NCBI GenBank assembly: GCA_036565605.1
Contig: DATCXV010000022.1
Location: 1-38,796, forward strand
Reading direction: 5' to 3'
Length of the DNA stretch: 38,796 nt
Origin: UBA6065 sp036565605
GTDB taxonomy: Bacteria; Patescibacteriota; Minisyncoccia; Phycocordibacterales; UBA6065
Shown: one piece after another, positions 7,855 to 15,702 of the stretch
How the letters are laid out: every line of letters starts with the position of its first letter
Numbering within the stretch: the stretch's first letter is position 1
Notes under the pieces: model-generated
Told to the model about the DNA's origin: nothing
What the model saw: the letters and a program-made list of their open reading frames with translations, nothing else
Database searches by the model: none
Made by a program: the position numbers and the translations under genes

Positions 7855-9210
7855 ATGGATAACCGGAAACTGTGGGAAAGCATCTTGGGAACAATCGAGC
7901 TTCAAGTCTCGAAAGGTAATTTCGTCACCTGGTTTCGTGATACCCATATCCATCGCATCGACGAAGGTACGGTTTATTTGGCTGTACCATCAGCCTTTGC
8001 TAAAGACTGGATCTCATCCAAGTTCCACAAAACCATTCTTAAATACCTGCGTGATTTCGGAGCAGGGAACGATATCAGGTCTATTGAATACGTCATCAGC
8101 AAGACACCAGAACGCAAAGAACCGATAACTGAGGAAACTGTACGCAAGCAATTTTTGGCTCCAGAACTGCCTTTACAGGAGTTCTATATCAGCCGCGAAG
8201 ATAATTTAAACCCACGCTACACCTTTGAGACGTTCGTAGTTGGGCCTTTTAACGAACTTGCCCACGCAGCTGCACAAGCGGTCATGAAAAGCCCTGGTGT
8301 GGCATATAACCCGCTGGTTATTTATGGCGACACCGGCCGCGGCAAAACCCATTTGGCCCAAGCGGTAGGTAACTTCATCAAGACTAACTTTCCCTCAAAG
8401 AAAGTCTTTTACGTCACCAGCGAACGCTTTTCGACAGACTATATGAACTCGATCCCGCTTGGAAAGGCGAATCAGTTCAAGGAACGATACCGCAAATACG
8501 ATGTTCTTATTATGGACGACATCCAATTCTTTTCGTCCAAGGAAAAAAGCCAGGAAGAATTTTTCCACCTCTTTAACACTCTGAAAGAGAACAACAAGCA
8601 GCTTATTTGTTTGTCAGATCGCCACCCAAACCATATTCACGAGCTTGAAGAGCGCGTGAAATCACGCTTTAACTCGGGTATGGTCGTCGATGTATCGGCG
8701 CCAGATTTCGAAAGCCGCATCGCCATCTTGCGAGCCAAAGCATTGCAGCAAAACGTGCCATTATCCCAAGAAACCTTGGAATTTATTGCTAATTCCATCG
8801 AAGGATCGGTGAGAGAGCTTGAAGGAGTCGTCAATTCCATCGCTATGCAAACCCAGATGCGCCAAAGGGAATTGAATATTATGGAGATCAAGAACCTGAT
8901 CAAAAACAATACCCGTCCCAAGAAATCGGTCTCGATCAAAGAAGTGGTGAAAATCGTTTCAGACTTCTATAACGTCGAAGAAAACTCGATCTACGAAAAA
9001 ACCCGCAAAAAAGAAGTGGTAAAACCACGCCAAGTCATCATGTACATATTGCGTGAAGATATGAATATTTCGTATCCGTCGATCGGCGACAAGCTAGGCG
9101 GCCGCGACCACACCACCGTCATTCATTCTTGCGAGAAGATCAAAGAAGATATAAAGTCCAACCAGGCTCTGCAAAGGGAGATCGGCCATATCAGGTCGCT
9201 TATCTCATAA
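7855..9210 (+). CDS. dnaA: Chromosomal replication initiator DnaA
   Basis: A 451-residue protein of normal length. Domain I is at 1-80. The AAA+ domain has Walker A GDTGRGKT at 158-165 (more often GGVGLGKT) and Walker B VLIMDD at 217-222. The C-terminal DNA-binding domain carries the DnaA signature GGRDHTTVIHS at about 418-428. DnaA binds DnaA boxes and opens the origin. It is followed by a box-rich, AT-rich spacer and then dnaN, so the origin is probably directly downstream. The Thr and Arg replacements in the P-loop are conservative in structure but not the common residues. Confidence 0.98.
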   Translation: MDNRKLWESILGTIELQVSKGNFVTWFRDTHIHRIDEGTVYLAVPSAFAKDWISSKFHKTILKYLRDFGAGNDIRSIEYVISKTPERKEPITEETVRKQFLAPELPLQEFYISREDNLNPRYTFETFVVGPFNELAHAAAQAVMKSPGVAYNPLVIYGDTGRGKTHLAQAVGNFIKTNFPSKKVFYVTSERFSTDYMNSIPLGKANQFKERYRKYDVLIMDDIQFFSSKEKSQEEFFHLFNTLKENNKQLICLSDRHPNHIHELEERVKSRFNSGMVVDVSAPDFESRIAILRAKALQQNVPLSQETLEFIANSIEGSVRELEGVVNSIAMQTQMRQRELNIMEIKNLIKNNTRPKKSVSIKEVVKIVSDFYNVEENSIYEKTRKKEVVKPRQVIMYILREDMNISYPSIGDKLGGRDHTTVIHSCEKIKEDIKSNQALQREIGHIRSLIS

Positions 9211-9431
9211 TTGTGGATAACATTGTGGAATTCCTGCATACAGGCTGCGGGAAAGTTCTGTGGGGAGTATGTGGATAGCTCGGGGAGAATTGGGGATAAG
9301 AAAGCGGTTTTTCAAAAACCGACCAAAGTTATCAAATTCTTTCCCGAGATATCCCCAGAAAACAAGGCAAGGGATAGTAAAAGTACCGCTCTATAAGGCC
9401 ATCTACTGACATATCCACATACCCACAGCGC

Positions 9432-9446
9432 TAATAGTAATAATAG
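9432..9446 (+). promoter_or_regulatory. DnaA-trio-like unwinding element
   Basis: Five consecutive triplets TAA TAG TAA TAA TAG start four bases (GCGC) after the box-like ATACCCACA. In the DnaA-trio model a DnaA box is followed by a short GC-rich spacer and repeated TAG/TAA triplets on which DnaA assembles along single-stranded DNA. Order and orientation fit. Confidence 0.6.
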
Positions 9447-9470
9447 TTTTATTTATAAGATATAAGAGTC

Positions 9471-9476
9471 TATACT
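9471..9476 (+). promoter_or_regulatory. -10 box of dnaN
   Basis: TATACT ending 6 bases before ATG 9483, predicting a leaderless dnaN message. It lies at the edge of the AT-rich unwinding region. Confidence 0.5.
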
Positions 9477-9482
9477 GGGTAT

Positions 9483-10583
9483 ATGAAATTCGAGTGCATC
9501 AAAGAGAAGCTCGCTGACGCAATTTCCAAAGCAGACCGACTGACCGGACGTAATCTGTCCTTGCCCATTCTTTCGTGCATCGATCTAAAGGCTTCAAAGA
9601 ACACAGTCACCATCCGCGCCACTAATCTCGATTGCGGTATCGAGATTATGATTCCTGCGAAAGTCGAAGAAGAGGGTGAGGCTGCCTTCCATGGTGCCGT
9701 CATGGCTTCTCTCTTGGCTGGCCTTCCCCGAGAAAAGAACATTGTATTGGAATCAAAGGATGGCAATGTGCTTATCTCGACCTCAACCAATACCACACTT
9801 GTTAAAACCTTCTCTCCGGAAGATTTCCCTTCTATCCCTAAGCTTGAAGGAGTAAAGTCGATCGAAATTTCACCAAAGGCATTGGTGAAAGGTTTCAAAT
9901 CAGTCGTCTATAGTGCTTCTGTATCGACAGTGAAGCCTGAATTGGCCTCTGTATACGTCTATAAGGACTCAGGAGAGCTGGTATTCGTCTCGACCGACTC
10001 TTTCCGCTTGGCAGAGAAGCGGGTCAAGGTGAAGGAATCTATGGACTTCCCGCCGGTTATCATCCCCGCAAAGAATGTAAGTGACATTATTCGTGTACTT
10101 GATGGTCTGTCGGATGATGTTCGTGTACATTTCGACAAAAACCAAATCGCTTTCGAAGGAAAGGATGTATACCTTATGTCTCGTGTCATTGATGCAACAT
10201 TTCCGGACTACAAACAGATCATTCCAAAGATCTTTGTAACCGAAGTTGTTGTTTTGAAGCAGGATCTAGTCGATTCTTTGAAAACTTCGCATGTTTTCAG
10301 TGATAAATTTAATCAGGTGAACGTGAAAGCGTTGCCATCCAAGAAGTCTTTCACTATTGCAACCAAGAACAGCGATGTGGGCGAGTATACAAATTCCATT
10401 GATTCGTCGGTAACAGGCCAGGATTTGGATATAAACTTCAATCACAAATATCTTTCCGATTGTTTCCAGTCTATCGATGCGGATTCGATATCGATTTCTA
10501 TCAGCGGGGCAAACAAGCCGCTTGTAATGAGAGGTGTGAGTGATAAATCGTTCACATATTTGGTGATGCCGATGAATCGGTAG
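9483..10583 (+). CDS. dnaN: DNA polymerase III beta subunit (sliding clamp)
   Basis: A 366-residue protein, the normal clamp length. The N-terminus (MKFECIKEKLADAISKADR) and the internal GRNLSLPILSCI motif at about 23-34 are typical, as is the C-terminal YLVMPMNR, which matches the usual clamp ending. The ring-shaped dimer holds Pol III on DNA. It lies directly after dnaA and the probable origin. ATG 9483 is supported by a -10 box six bases upstream. Confidence 0.97.
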   Translation: MKFECIKEKLADAISKADRLTGRNLSLPILSCIDLKASKNTVTIRATNLDCGIEIMIPAKVEEEGEAAFHGAVMASLLAGLPREKNIVLESKDGNVLISTSTNTTLVKTFSPEDFPSIPKLEGVKSIEISPKALVKGFKSVVYSASVSTVKPELASVYVYKDSGELVFVSTDSFRLAEKRVKVKESMDFPPVIIPAKNVSDIIRVLDGLSDDVRVHFDKNQIAFEGKDVYLMSRVIDATFPDYKQIIPKIFVTEVVVLKQDLVDSLKTSHVFSDKFNQVNVKALPSKKSFTIATKNSDVGEYTNSIDSSVTGQDLDINFNHKYLSDCFQSIDADSISISISGANKPLVMRGVSDKSFTYLVMPMNR

Positions 10584-10608
10584 TACAAAAAAGGCTTTTT
10601 GTTGTGCG

Positions 10609-10617
10609 TGATACAAT
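10609..10617 (+). promoter_or_regulatory. Extended -10 promoter of the DciA-like gene
   Basis: TGA followed by TACAAT (10612-10617), 11 bases before ATG 10629. A transcript would have a leader of about 4-5 bases only. Confidence 0.45.
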
Positions 10618-10628
10618 CGCCTTAATAC

Positions 10629-10880
10629 ATGTTCAATATTGCTGACTATCTGAAGAAATTCGAGAAAATGGGGGATGATCTTGTCCAAGAGCGATCGTCT
10701 GTGGCTTTGGCAATAGAAAAAATCTGCGGTATCAAAGACGCACAGTTTAAGGTAAATAAGAGTATTTTGTATATCAATGTTCCTCCGGTGGCTAAATCGG
10801 CGATTTACATCAAAAAGAAAGCGCTCCTCGATGAATTAAAGAAGAGCGCTTCCGGAGCGAAGATTTATGATGTCCGCTAG
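10629..10880 (+). CDS. Short DUF721/DciA-like protein
   Basis: An 83-residue protein. Its second half follows the DUF721/DciA pattern: a hydrophobic strand (SILYINVPPVAKSAIYIKK, about 46-64), a helix with LLDEL and a final strand KIYDVR. DciA loads or assists the replicative helicase DnaB and is considered the ancestral bacterial loader; DUF721 genes often sit near dnaA/dnaN/recF. Position immediately after dnaN supports this. It is shorter than typical DciA, lacking the long disordered part. The assignment rests on pattern and context, without a search. Confidence 0.55.
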   Translation: MFNIADYLKKFEKMGDDLVQERSSVALAIEKICGIKDAQFKVNKSILYINVPPVAKSAIYIKKKALLDELKKSASGAKIYDVR

Positions 10881-13439
10881 CTACTGATCTAACGCCACGT
10901 TCAGATCTACGGTTACTTCGCGCTTGTCGAAGACGGAATCATAACCAATAATCTTGATCCTATTTTGTTCACGCAATCCCGGTAGATCTTTTGGTGAGAA
11001 GCGGAAGATGAATGGTTGACGATCTAATGTCTCGACGAATGTGTCATTCACATACAAGGTTGCCTTGGAAAGTTGGTATCGTCCGGACGAACCGACCAGG
11101 ATCGACAGGGAATCGTTGATGCTGTACGTCTGGGACTGATTAATACCTGTCAGGGAAAGAGAGAATGAATTCGAAGCTGTGTGGACATCGTCGGTCTGTG
11201 TCGGTGCCATGGTAGGATCTTGGTCTAGATATCCTTTTTCTTCTGCCCATTTACGTACGGGCGTCTCCCAGCGTTCGAACTGAGAATCGTTCTCAGGATG
11301 CTCTGGCTTCGGTCCTAAAGGATTATTCTTGTCGACCCAGTACAAGATATCGTGAACGGATTGAATCGCTACTTCTTTGCGTGTTTCTGGTGGTGTGAAT
11401 TCGGTTGCGAGTTTACCCGAGACTGTATCGATGGTGTATGTTTCGCCACCTTGCCAAATACCTTTCATAACTGGCTTAAGCGTCAGTGGATCAGGATAGA
11501 CTGGTGGTACGAAGCGCTGATCCGGCAGGACATCCAAAGCTTGGTGCATGAACGAGCTCCACATTGGCGCGACGATTTGTCCGGCCACTTTTTTAACCAT
11601 CGGTGCGTTGTTATTGTTGCCTGCCCAAACGCCCATGACCAAGTTTGGTGTATATCCAACTGTCCACGCATCGCGCGAGTCGTTGGTGGTACCCGTTTTT
11701 ACAGCCACATCGCGGTTGGGGAAGTACAAGACCGAGTTGGGTCCGTAGGCTGGTGTACGTGCGACGTTATCTGAAAGTACGTCTGAAATTTCGCGAGCCA
11801 CATTTTCCGGCAAGATTTTTGCCGGCTTGCCGTTCGAAGGAAGTTTCACTTCATTACCCTTCGAGTCAAAAACCTGGAGAACTGAACGATAGGGTACATG
11901 AGTGCCGTCGTTAGCAAAGGTTCCATAAGCTGACGTCATTTCAAGAAGTGAAATTTCACCCGAGCCAAGTACCAAGGACAGTCCGTACTGGTTCGCATCA
12001 CCCAAAGATGTGATACCCATGTCTTTGGCAAGAGACAAAGCATCGGATACACCGGCCAGATAGAAAGTCTTAACTGCCGGTACGTTGATCGATTGGGCTA
12101 ACGCATTGCGCAGCGTAATAGGACCGCGGAACTGATCATCATAGTTACCCGGCATGAAGCATTTTTCCGTTGATTCAGGATCAAGCGGTTTGCCCTCCAG
12201 ATCGCAGGTGATCGAGAACGAAGTGGGGAGGTCAAAGACCACGGTTTCTGGTGTGTAGCCCTTCTTGAACGCCTCGGCATAGATGATGGGCTTCATAGTC
12301 GAGCCAGGCTGGCGATTATGCGCGACTGATACATTGAATTGACCGTCGATATCCTGGTCAAAGTAATCGCGCGAGCCAACCATGGTCATAATATCGCCTG
12401 TTTTCGGATCAAGAGCGACCAAGGCGGCATTTTCGGCCTCGAAATCGACTTTGTTTTTAAGCGCAGTTTGTTTAACCAAATCCTCAGCCTTTTCCTGAAG
12501 GTCCAAGTCGAGCGTGGTAATAACCTTGTATCCCGCATCTTCCAGATTATCGATGCCCAAGGTTTTTTCTAGATAGTCCTTTACGAAGAAAACGAAATGC
12601 GGCGCGCGAATGCCGTAGCTTGACTGCGGCTGGAACAAGACGCGTTCAGATTTAGCTGCATCGTATGTTGGCTTATCGATGAAATGAAGCTCGAGCATCT
12701 TTTCAAGAACCAGATTCTTGCGAGTCTCCAATTCTTTAAGGTGTGAACCATACGGAGAATAGTACGTCGATGCTTGCGGAATGGCGGACAAATACGCTGC
12801 TTCAGCCAAGGTCACATCTTTTGCAGACTTGCCGAAAAATTGTTGCGACGCTTCTTCGACGCCGTACATAGAACCGCCGTAAGGATTTTCATTGAGATAG
12901 CTTGTAAGAATCGCGTCTTTGGAAAGCGCTTTGTCCAATTTCCAGGCCAAGACCCATTCCTTCAGCTTGCGCGAAATATGTTTATCCGTGGTGAGGAGTG
13001 TGTTTTTCACCACCTGTTGAGTAATGGTCGAGCCGCCTTGGCTGAATCCACCAGTCTTTATATTTGCGAGCACAGCGCGCAGAAACGAAGAGACCTTGAT
13101 GCCGTGGTGTTTGTAAAAATCTTCATCCTCGATTGCAACAGTGGCGTTTTTGATGAAAGGCGAAATCTCTTCAGACGACAAAATAGTGCGTTTAACCGTA
13201 TCGTGAAGATCGTACAGCAAAACTTTGCCCGTTCGATCGTAAATTTTGGTCGATTCAGAGACCACGCGGTTATCGAAAGACGACAAATCGGGTAGTCGGA
13301 AGGATGAAATCCAGAATAAAATAAAACCGGCAAAAATACAGGCAAAGACACCGATAATCATGCCGATATCTTTCCAGGTGTGTGCCTTAATGTGACGCCA
13401 AAGTCGCGAATGTCGTCGGTGAGAGGAGCTTTTCTTCAT
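10881..13439 (-). CDS. Class A penicillin-binding protein (transglycosylase/transpeptidase)
   Basis: An 852-residue bifunctional peptidoglycan synthase. It has a membrane anchor at about 25-46, then a GT51 transglycosylase domain with EDEDFYKHHG at 104-113 (catalytic Glu104) and GGSTITQQ at 135-142. The transpeptidase domain has SxxK at 380-383 (STMK), SIN at 450-452 and KTG at 581-583. The last about 90 residues look like a beta-sandwich. Length and order match PBP1A/1C-type enzymes acting at the outer face of the membrane. It converges with the DciA-like gene with no spacer and diverges from tyrS. ATG 13439 is used; a TGC-TATCGT -10 box lies 11 bases upstream. Confidence 0.95.
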   Translation of the reverse strand: MKKSSSHRRHSRLWRHIKAHTWKDIGMIIGVFACIFAGFILFWISSFRLPDLSSFDNRVVSESTKIYDRTGKVLLYDLHDTVKRTILSSEEISPFIKNATVAIEDEDFYKHHGIKVSSFLRAVLANIKTGGFSQGGSTITQQVVKNTLLTTDKHISRKLKEWVLAWKLDKALSKDAILTSYLNENPYGGSMYGVEEASQQFFGKSAKDVTLAEAAYLSAIPQASTYYSPYGSHLKELETRKNLVLEKMLELHFIDKPTYDAAKSERVLFQPQSSYGIRAPHFVFFVKDYLEKTLGIDNLEDAGYKVITTLDLDLQEKAEDLVKQTALKNKVDFEAENAALVALDPKTGDIMTMVGSRDYFDQDIDGQFNVSVAHNRQPGSTMKPIIYAEAFKKGYTPETVVFDLPTSFSITCDLEGKPLDPESTEKCFMPGNYDDQFRGPITLRNALAQSINVPAVKTFYLAGVSDALSLAKDMGITSLGDANQYGLSLVLGSGEISLLEMTSAYGTFANDGTHVPYRSVLQVFDSKGNEVKLPSNGKPAKILPENVAREISDVLSDNVARTPAYGPNSVLYFPNRDVAVKTGTTNDSRDAWTVGYTPNLVMGVWAGNNNNAPMVKKVAGQIVAPMWSSFMHQALDVLPDQRFVPPVYPDPLTLKPVMKGIWQGGETYTIDTVSGKLATEFTPPETRKEVAIQSVHDILYWVDKNNPLGPKPEHPENDSQFERWETPVRKWAEEKGYLDQDPTMAPTQTDDVHTASNSFSLSLTGINQSQTYSINDSLSILVGSSGRYQLSKATLYVNDTFVETLDRQPFIFRFSPKDLPGLREQNRIKIIGYDSVFDKREVTVDLNVALDQ

Positions 13440-13489
13440 ATATAACTAGTACGATAGCAGGAAACTGCGACGCATGCTACAGTTTTTGC
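13440..13489. promoter_or_regulatory. Divergent PBP / tyrS promoters
   Basis: A 50-bp spacer with two extended -10 boxes back to back. On the minus strand TGC-TATCGT (13451-13459) serves the PBP gene; on the plus strand TGC-TACAGT (13475-13483) ends 6 bases before the tyrS ATG. No -35 boxes are evident. Confidence 0.5.
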
Positions 13490-14689
13490 ATGAACGATAC
13501 GAACAGCGCTGAACAATTCCTTGCGCGTGGCATTGAAGCGGTCTATCCGTCCAAAGAAGCCTTTGTTGAGGCTTTGAAAAAGGGCAAGAAAATCAAAGTA
13601 TATTTGGGCATTGACCCGACCGGTCCCACTTTGCACATGGGACATGCGATTCCGCTTATGAAATTGTCCCAGTTACAAAAAATGGGGCATGAAGTGACAC
13701 TTCTTATCGGAGATTTCACAGCGATGATTGGTGACCCGACCGACAAATCGGCCGCACGCAAGCAATTGACTCGCCGCGAAGTCTTGAAAAATTGCCGCTT
13801 GTACAAAAAGCAGGCCTCAACCTTCCTTTCGTTTTGGGGCAGAAACCGCGCTAAAGTTGTTTATAACAGCACGTGGCTCGGTCGCATGAAGTTTGCCGAT
13901 GTTGTAAATCTGGCCTCGAATATGACGGTCCAGCAGATGATCGAGCGAGATATGTTTGAGAAGCGCATCTCTGAAAAGAAACCAATTTTCCTTCACGAAT
14001 TCTTATATCCTTTGATGCAGGGATATGATTCGGTCGCACTCGACACTGATGGCGAGATCGGCGGCAACGATCAAACTTTCAACATGTTGGCGGGCAGAAC
14101 CCTTCTTAAATCGTTGCGAGGCAAAGACAAATTCGTCTTTGCGACCAAGCTTTTGGTCGACCCGACGGGTAAAAAGATGGGTAAGACCGAAGGAAATATC
14201 GTCGCCTTGTCAGATTCTCCGACAGAAATGTTCGGAAAAGTGATGAGCTGGCCCGACGGCATGATCGTTCCTGGTTTCGAATTGTGTACGCGCGTTTCAA
14301 GCGAAGAGATTGCGACTGAAAAAAGTAAACTTGATGGTGGTGCGAATCCGCGAGATTCCAAAGTGAAGCTTGCACATGCCGTTGTGGCGCTGTATCACGG
14401 CGACAAGGCAGCTGATGCGGCACGCGATGCATTCTTTAAGGCGTTTTCACAAGGTGGTATGCCGGACGATGCACCAGTGGCAACCGTCGCGAAGGGAAAT
14501 GCGCTTTCGGAAGCACTCATGTCTACTGGGTTGATCGCATCAAAGACCGAGTGGCGCCGTTTGGTATCGGAAAAAGCGGTGACCGATCTTGCAACGGGCG
14601 CAAAGATCGAAAGCTTTGATGCAAAGGCCGAAATGGATATGGATATTAAAGTGGGGAAACACCGTTTTTTGAAAATTAAAGTTAAGTAA
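13490..14689 (+). CDS. tyrS: Tyrosyl-tRNA synthetase
   Basis: A 399-residue class I synthetase. The HIGH motif is HMGH at 49-52 after YLGIDPTGPTL. KMSKS appears as KMGKT at 229-233 in the context DPTGKKMGKTEGN. The C-terminal 65 residues form an S4-like RNA-binding domain (ALSEALMSTGL to the end). It charges tRNA-Tyr. The KMGKT form with GNDQTFN at 192-198 fits the TyrS type found in many CPR and thermophilic bacteria. A predicted leaderless start is supported by the -10 box 6 bases upstream; a strong terminator follows. Confidence 0.95.
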   Translation: MNDTNSAEQFLARGIEAVYPSKEAFVEALKKGKKIKVYLGIDPTGPTLHMGHAIPLMKLSQLQKMGHEVTLLIGDFTAMIGDPTDKSAARKQLTRREVLKNCRLYKKQASTFLSFWGRNRAKVVYNSTWLGRMKFADVVNLASNMTVQQMIERDMFEKRISEKKPIFLHEFLYPLMQGYDSVALDTDGEIGGNDQTFNMLAGRTLLKSLRGKDKFVFATKLLVDPTGKKMGKTEGNIVALSDSPTEMFGKVMSWPDGMIVPGFELCTRVSSEEIATEKSKLDGGANPRDSKVKLAHAVVALYHGDKAADAARDAFFKAFSQGGMPDDAPVATVAKGNALSEALMSTGLIASKTEWRRLVSEKAVTDLATGAKIESFDAKAEMDMDIKVGKHRFLKIKVK

Positions 14690-14691
14690 AT

Positions 14692-14724
14692 AAAAAACAA
14701 GGGTCTTGCGACCCTTGTTTTTTT
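14692..14724 (+). terminator. Intrinsic terminator after tyrS (bidirectional)
   Basis: Perfect hairpin with arms ending in GGGTC / GACCC and extended by A/T pairing, TTGC loop (14706-14709), followed by a T run. The A run on the other side lets it also serve the minus-strand gene ending at 14807. Confidence 0.9.
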
Positions 14725-14760
14725 ATTTGTCCATCATTCTTGAAAGTTCTACCTCTCCAA

Positions 14761-14812
14761 GTGGATGACGGGGAACGTCATCCTGATAAGAAATGCTGGT
14801 AATTTATTACCA
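14761..14812. repeat. Two short perfect inverted repeats
   Basis: Two hairpins lie in the 82-bp gap: GGATGACG/CGTCATCC with a 5-base loop at about 14762-14782, and GCTGGTAA/TTACCAGC with a 4-base loop at about 14793-14812, the latter overlapping the stop codon of the acidic-protein gene. Neither has a T run, so they may stabilise 3' ends. Confidence 0.4.
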
Positions 14813-15076
14813 GCTCTCTTCTTCGGTCATAAAATCATTCAGAGGATCTTCTTCATCGCCCTCCTCGTCGTCTTCACCACCGAAATCGTCGTCTGAATTA
14901 AGTTCGCCTTCGTGTTCGTCATCATCTGAAGCGACTTTTTTCGGGCTCGGATCGTCGTCTTCTTCCTTTTCTTCGTCTTCAGTCTCTGAATCAGATGGTG
15001 CTCGTTCTTCTCGTTCGTCTTCGCGTGGAACTTCTACTTTTTTATTCTCTTCTTTCTCTGGTTTCTTTCTCGGCAT
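14807..15076 (-). CDS. Very acidic low-complexity protein
   Basis: An 89-residue protein. Residues 1-15 are basic (MPRKKPEKEENKK); the rest is roughly half Asp/Glu, with Ser and Lys, and ends in TEEESW. No domain, signal or membrane segment is visible; it is probably disordered. I chose ATG 15076 because the longer frame would need a TTG start at 15130, and an extended -10-like TGT-TACAAA lies between the two. No recognised family; such acidic proteins may bind basic partners (ribosomal proteins, polymerase), which is a guess. Between tyrS and ruvC, transcribed from its own region. Confidence 0.55.
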   Translation of the reverse strand: MPRKKPEKEENKKVEVPREDEREERAPSDSETEDEEKEEDDDPSPKKVASDDDEHEGELNSDDDFGGEDDEEGDEEDPLNDFMTEEESW

Positions 15077-15154
15077 ATCGTGATTTTTTCTAAGTGCTTC
15101 TATTTGTAACAAATAGTTTTTCCTTTGCAAGCGGGCAATCGTGTGGACAACTGG

Positions 15155-15634
15155 TTACCCAAAGCGTTCGGTCGCAAGGCAGGTTAATCCGACGGCGATC
15201 GCATCGTATTCGTCATCAAAACGGATCTTCTTTTCGATGCGGATAAGTTTCGGCACCATGGCAGTGACAGCGGATTTATCACTTTTTCCATAACCGGTGA
15301 CGGCAACTTTGATTTCCATAGGGTTGTATTCGTAAATTTTCAGACCGGTGCGCGCCGCTGTATATAAAATGACGCCACGAACTTCAGCTACCTTGATGGC
15401 GGTGGTCTGGTTCTTAGAGAAATACAAAGACTCCAGACATAATGCTTCGGGTGTGTACTCTGTGATAACGCGCTCCAATTCGGATCCGATCAGACGGAGG
15501 CGTTCTGCGTGGGGAAGGGTTTTGGCCGTCTGAAAACAGTCTGAATATAAAAGTTGCTCCTTTTGCCGCGGTTCTTTTTCCAGGACAGCGATGCCAAGGC
15601 GTTCGTATCCGGGATCGATGGCCAAGAGTTTCAT
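15155..15634 (-). CDS. ruvC: Crossover junction endonuclease RuvC
   Basis: A 159-residue protein of normal length. It opens with LLAIDPGYERLGIAV, giving the first catalytic Asp (D7). The second acidic residue is Glu68 in CLESLYF, and the C-terminal DDEYDAIAVG (140-149) gives the last pair. RuvC resolves Holliday junctions with RuvAB. ruvB and ruvA are separate, at 17343 and 29664. Start 15634 is supported by TGC-TATCAT ending 6 bases upstream, with no Shine-Dalgarno site. Confidence 0.95.
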   Translation of the reverse strand: MKLLAIDPGYERLGIAVLEKEPRQKEQLLYSDCFQTAKTLPHAERLRLIGSELERVITEYTPEALCLESLYFSKNQTTAIKVAEVRGVILYTAARTGLKIYEYNPMEIKVAVTGYGKSDKSAVTAMVPKLIRIEKKIRFDDEYDAIAVGLTCLATERFG

Positions 15635-15640
15635 GCGGCA

Positions 15641-15649
15641 ATGATAGCA
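15641..15649 (-). promoter_or_regulatory. Extended -10 promoter of ruvC
   Basis: TGC followed by TATCAT on the minus strand, ending 6 bases before ATG 15634. A leaderless ruvC message is predicted. Confidence 0.55.
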
Positions 15650-15661
15650 GAAATGACAAAG

Positions 15662-15690
15662 AAAAAGCCGCCATTTTTTTGACAGCGGCT
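15662..15690 (-). terminator. Intrinsic terminator of the 15703-16680 gene
   Basis: On the minus strand AGCCGC pairs with GCGGCT around a 13-base A-rich loop and is followed by TTTTTC. It lies 12 bases after the stop codon of the hypothetical gene. Confidence 0.6.
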
Positions 15691-15702
15691 GTAGACCGAG
15701 AT

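Larger units (their letters stand above)
9211..9482. other. oriC: Probable chromosomal origin of replication (oriC)
   Basis: A 272-bp non-coding spacer between dnaA and dnaN. It holds a perfect DnaA box (TGTGGATAA, 9212-9220, reverse orientation) and several one- or two-mismatch boxes: 9270-9278, 9291-9299, 9349-9357, 9411-9419 (ATATCCACA) and 9419-9427 (ATACCCACA). The right end (9431-9475) is strongly AT-rich and starts with a DnaA-trio-like run. This is the layout of dnaA-dnaN origins such as that of Bacillus subtilis. Strand-skew analysis would be needed for proof. Confidence 0.75.

Noticed and set aside
9211..9396. 61-codon frame after dnaA
   Set aside because: It covers DnaA boxes in the origin and has no protein-like pattern.
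14793..15083. Ser-rich frame on the plus strand
   Set aside because: It is the complement of the Asp/Glu-rich gene; runs of GAA/GAT codons give TTC/ATC/TCT on the other strand.
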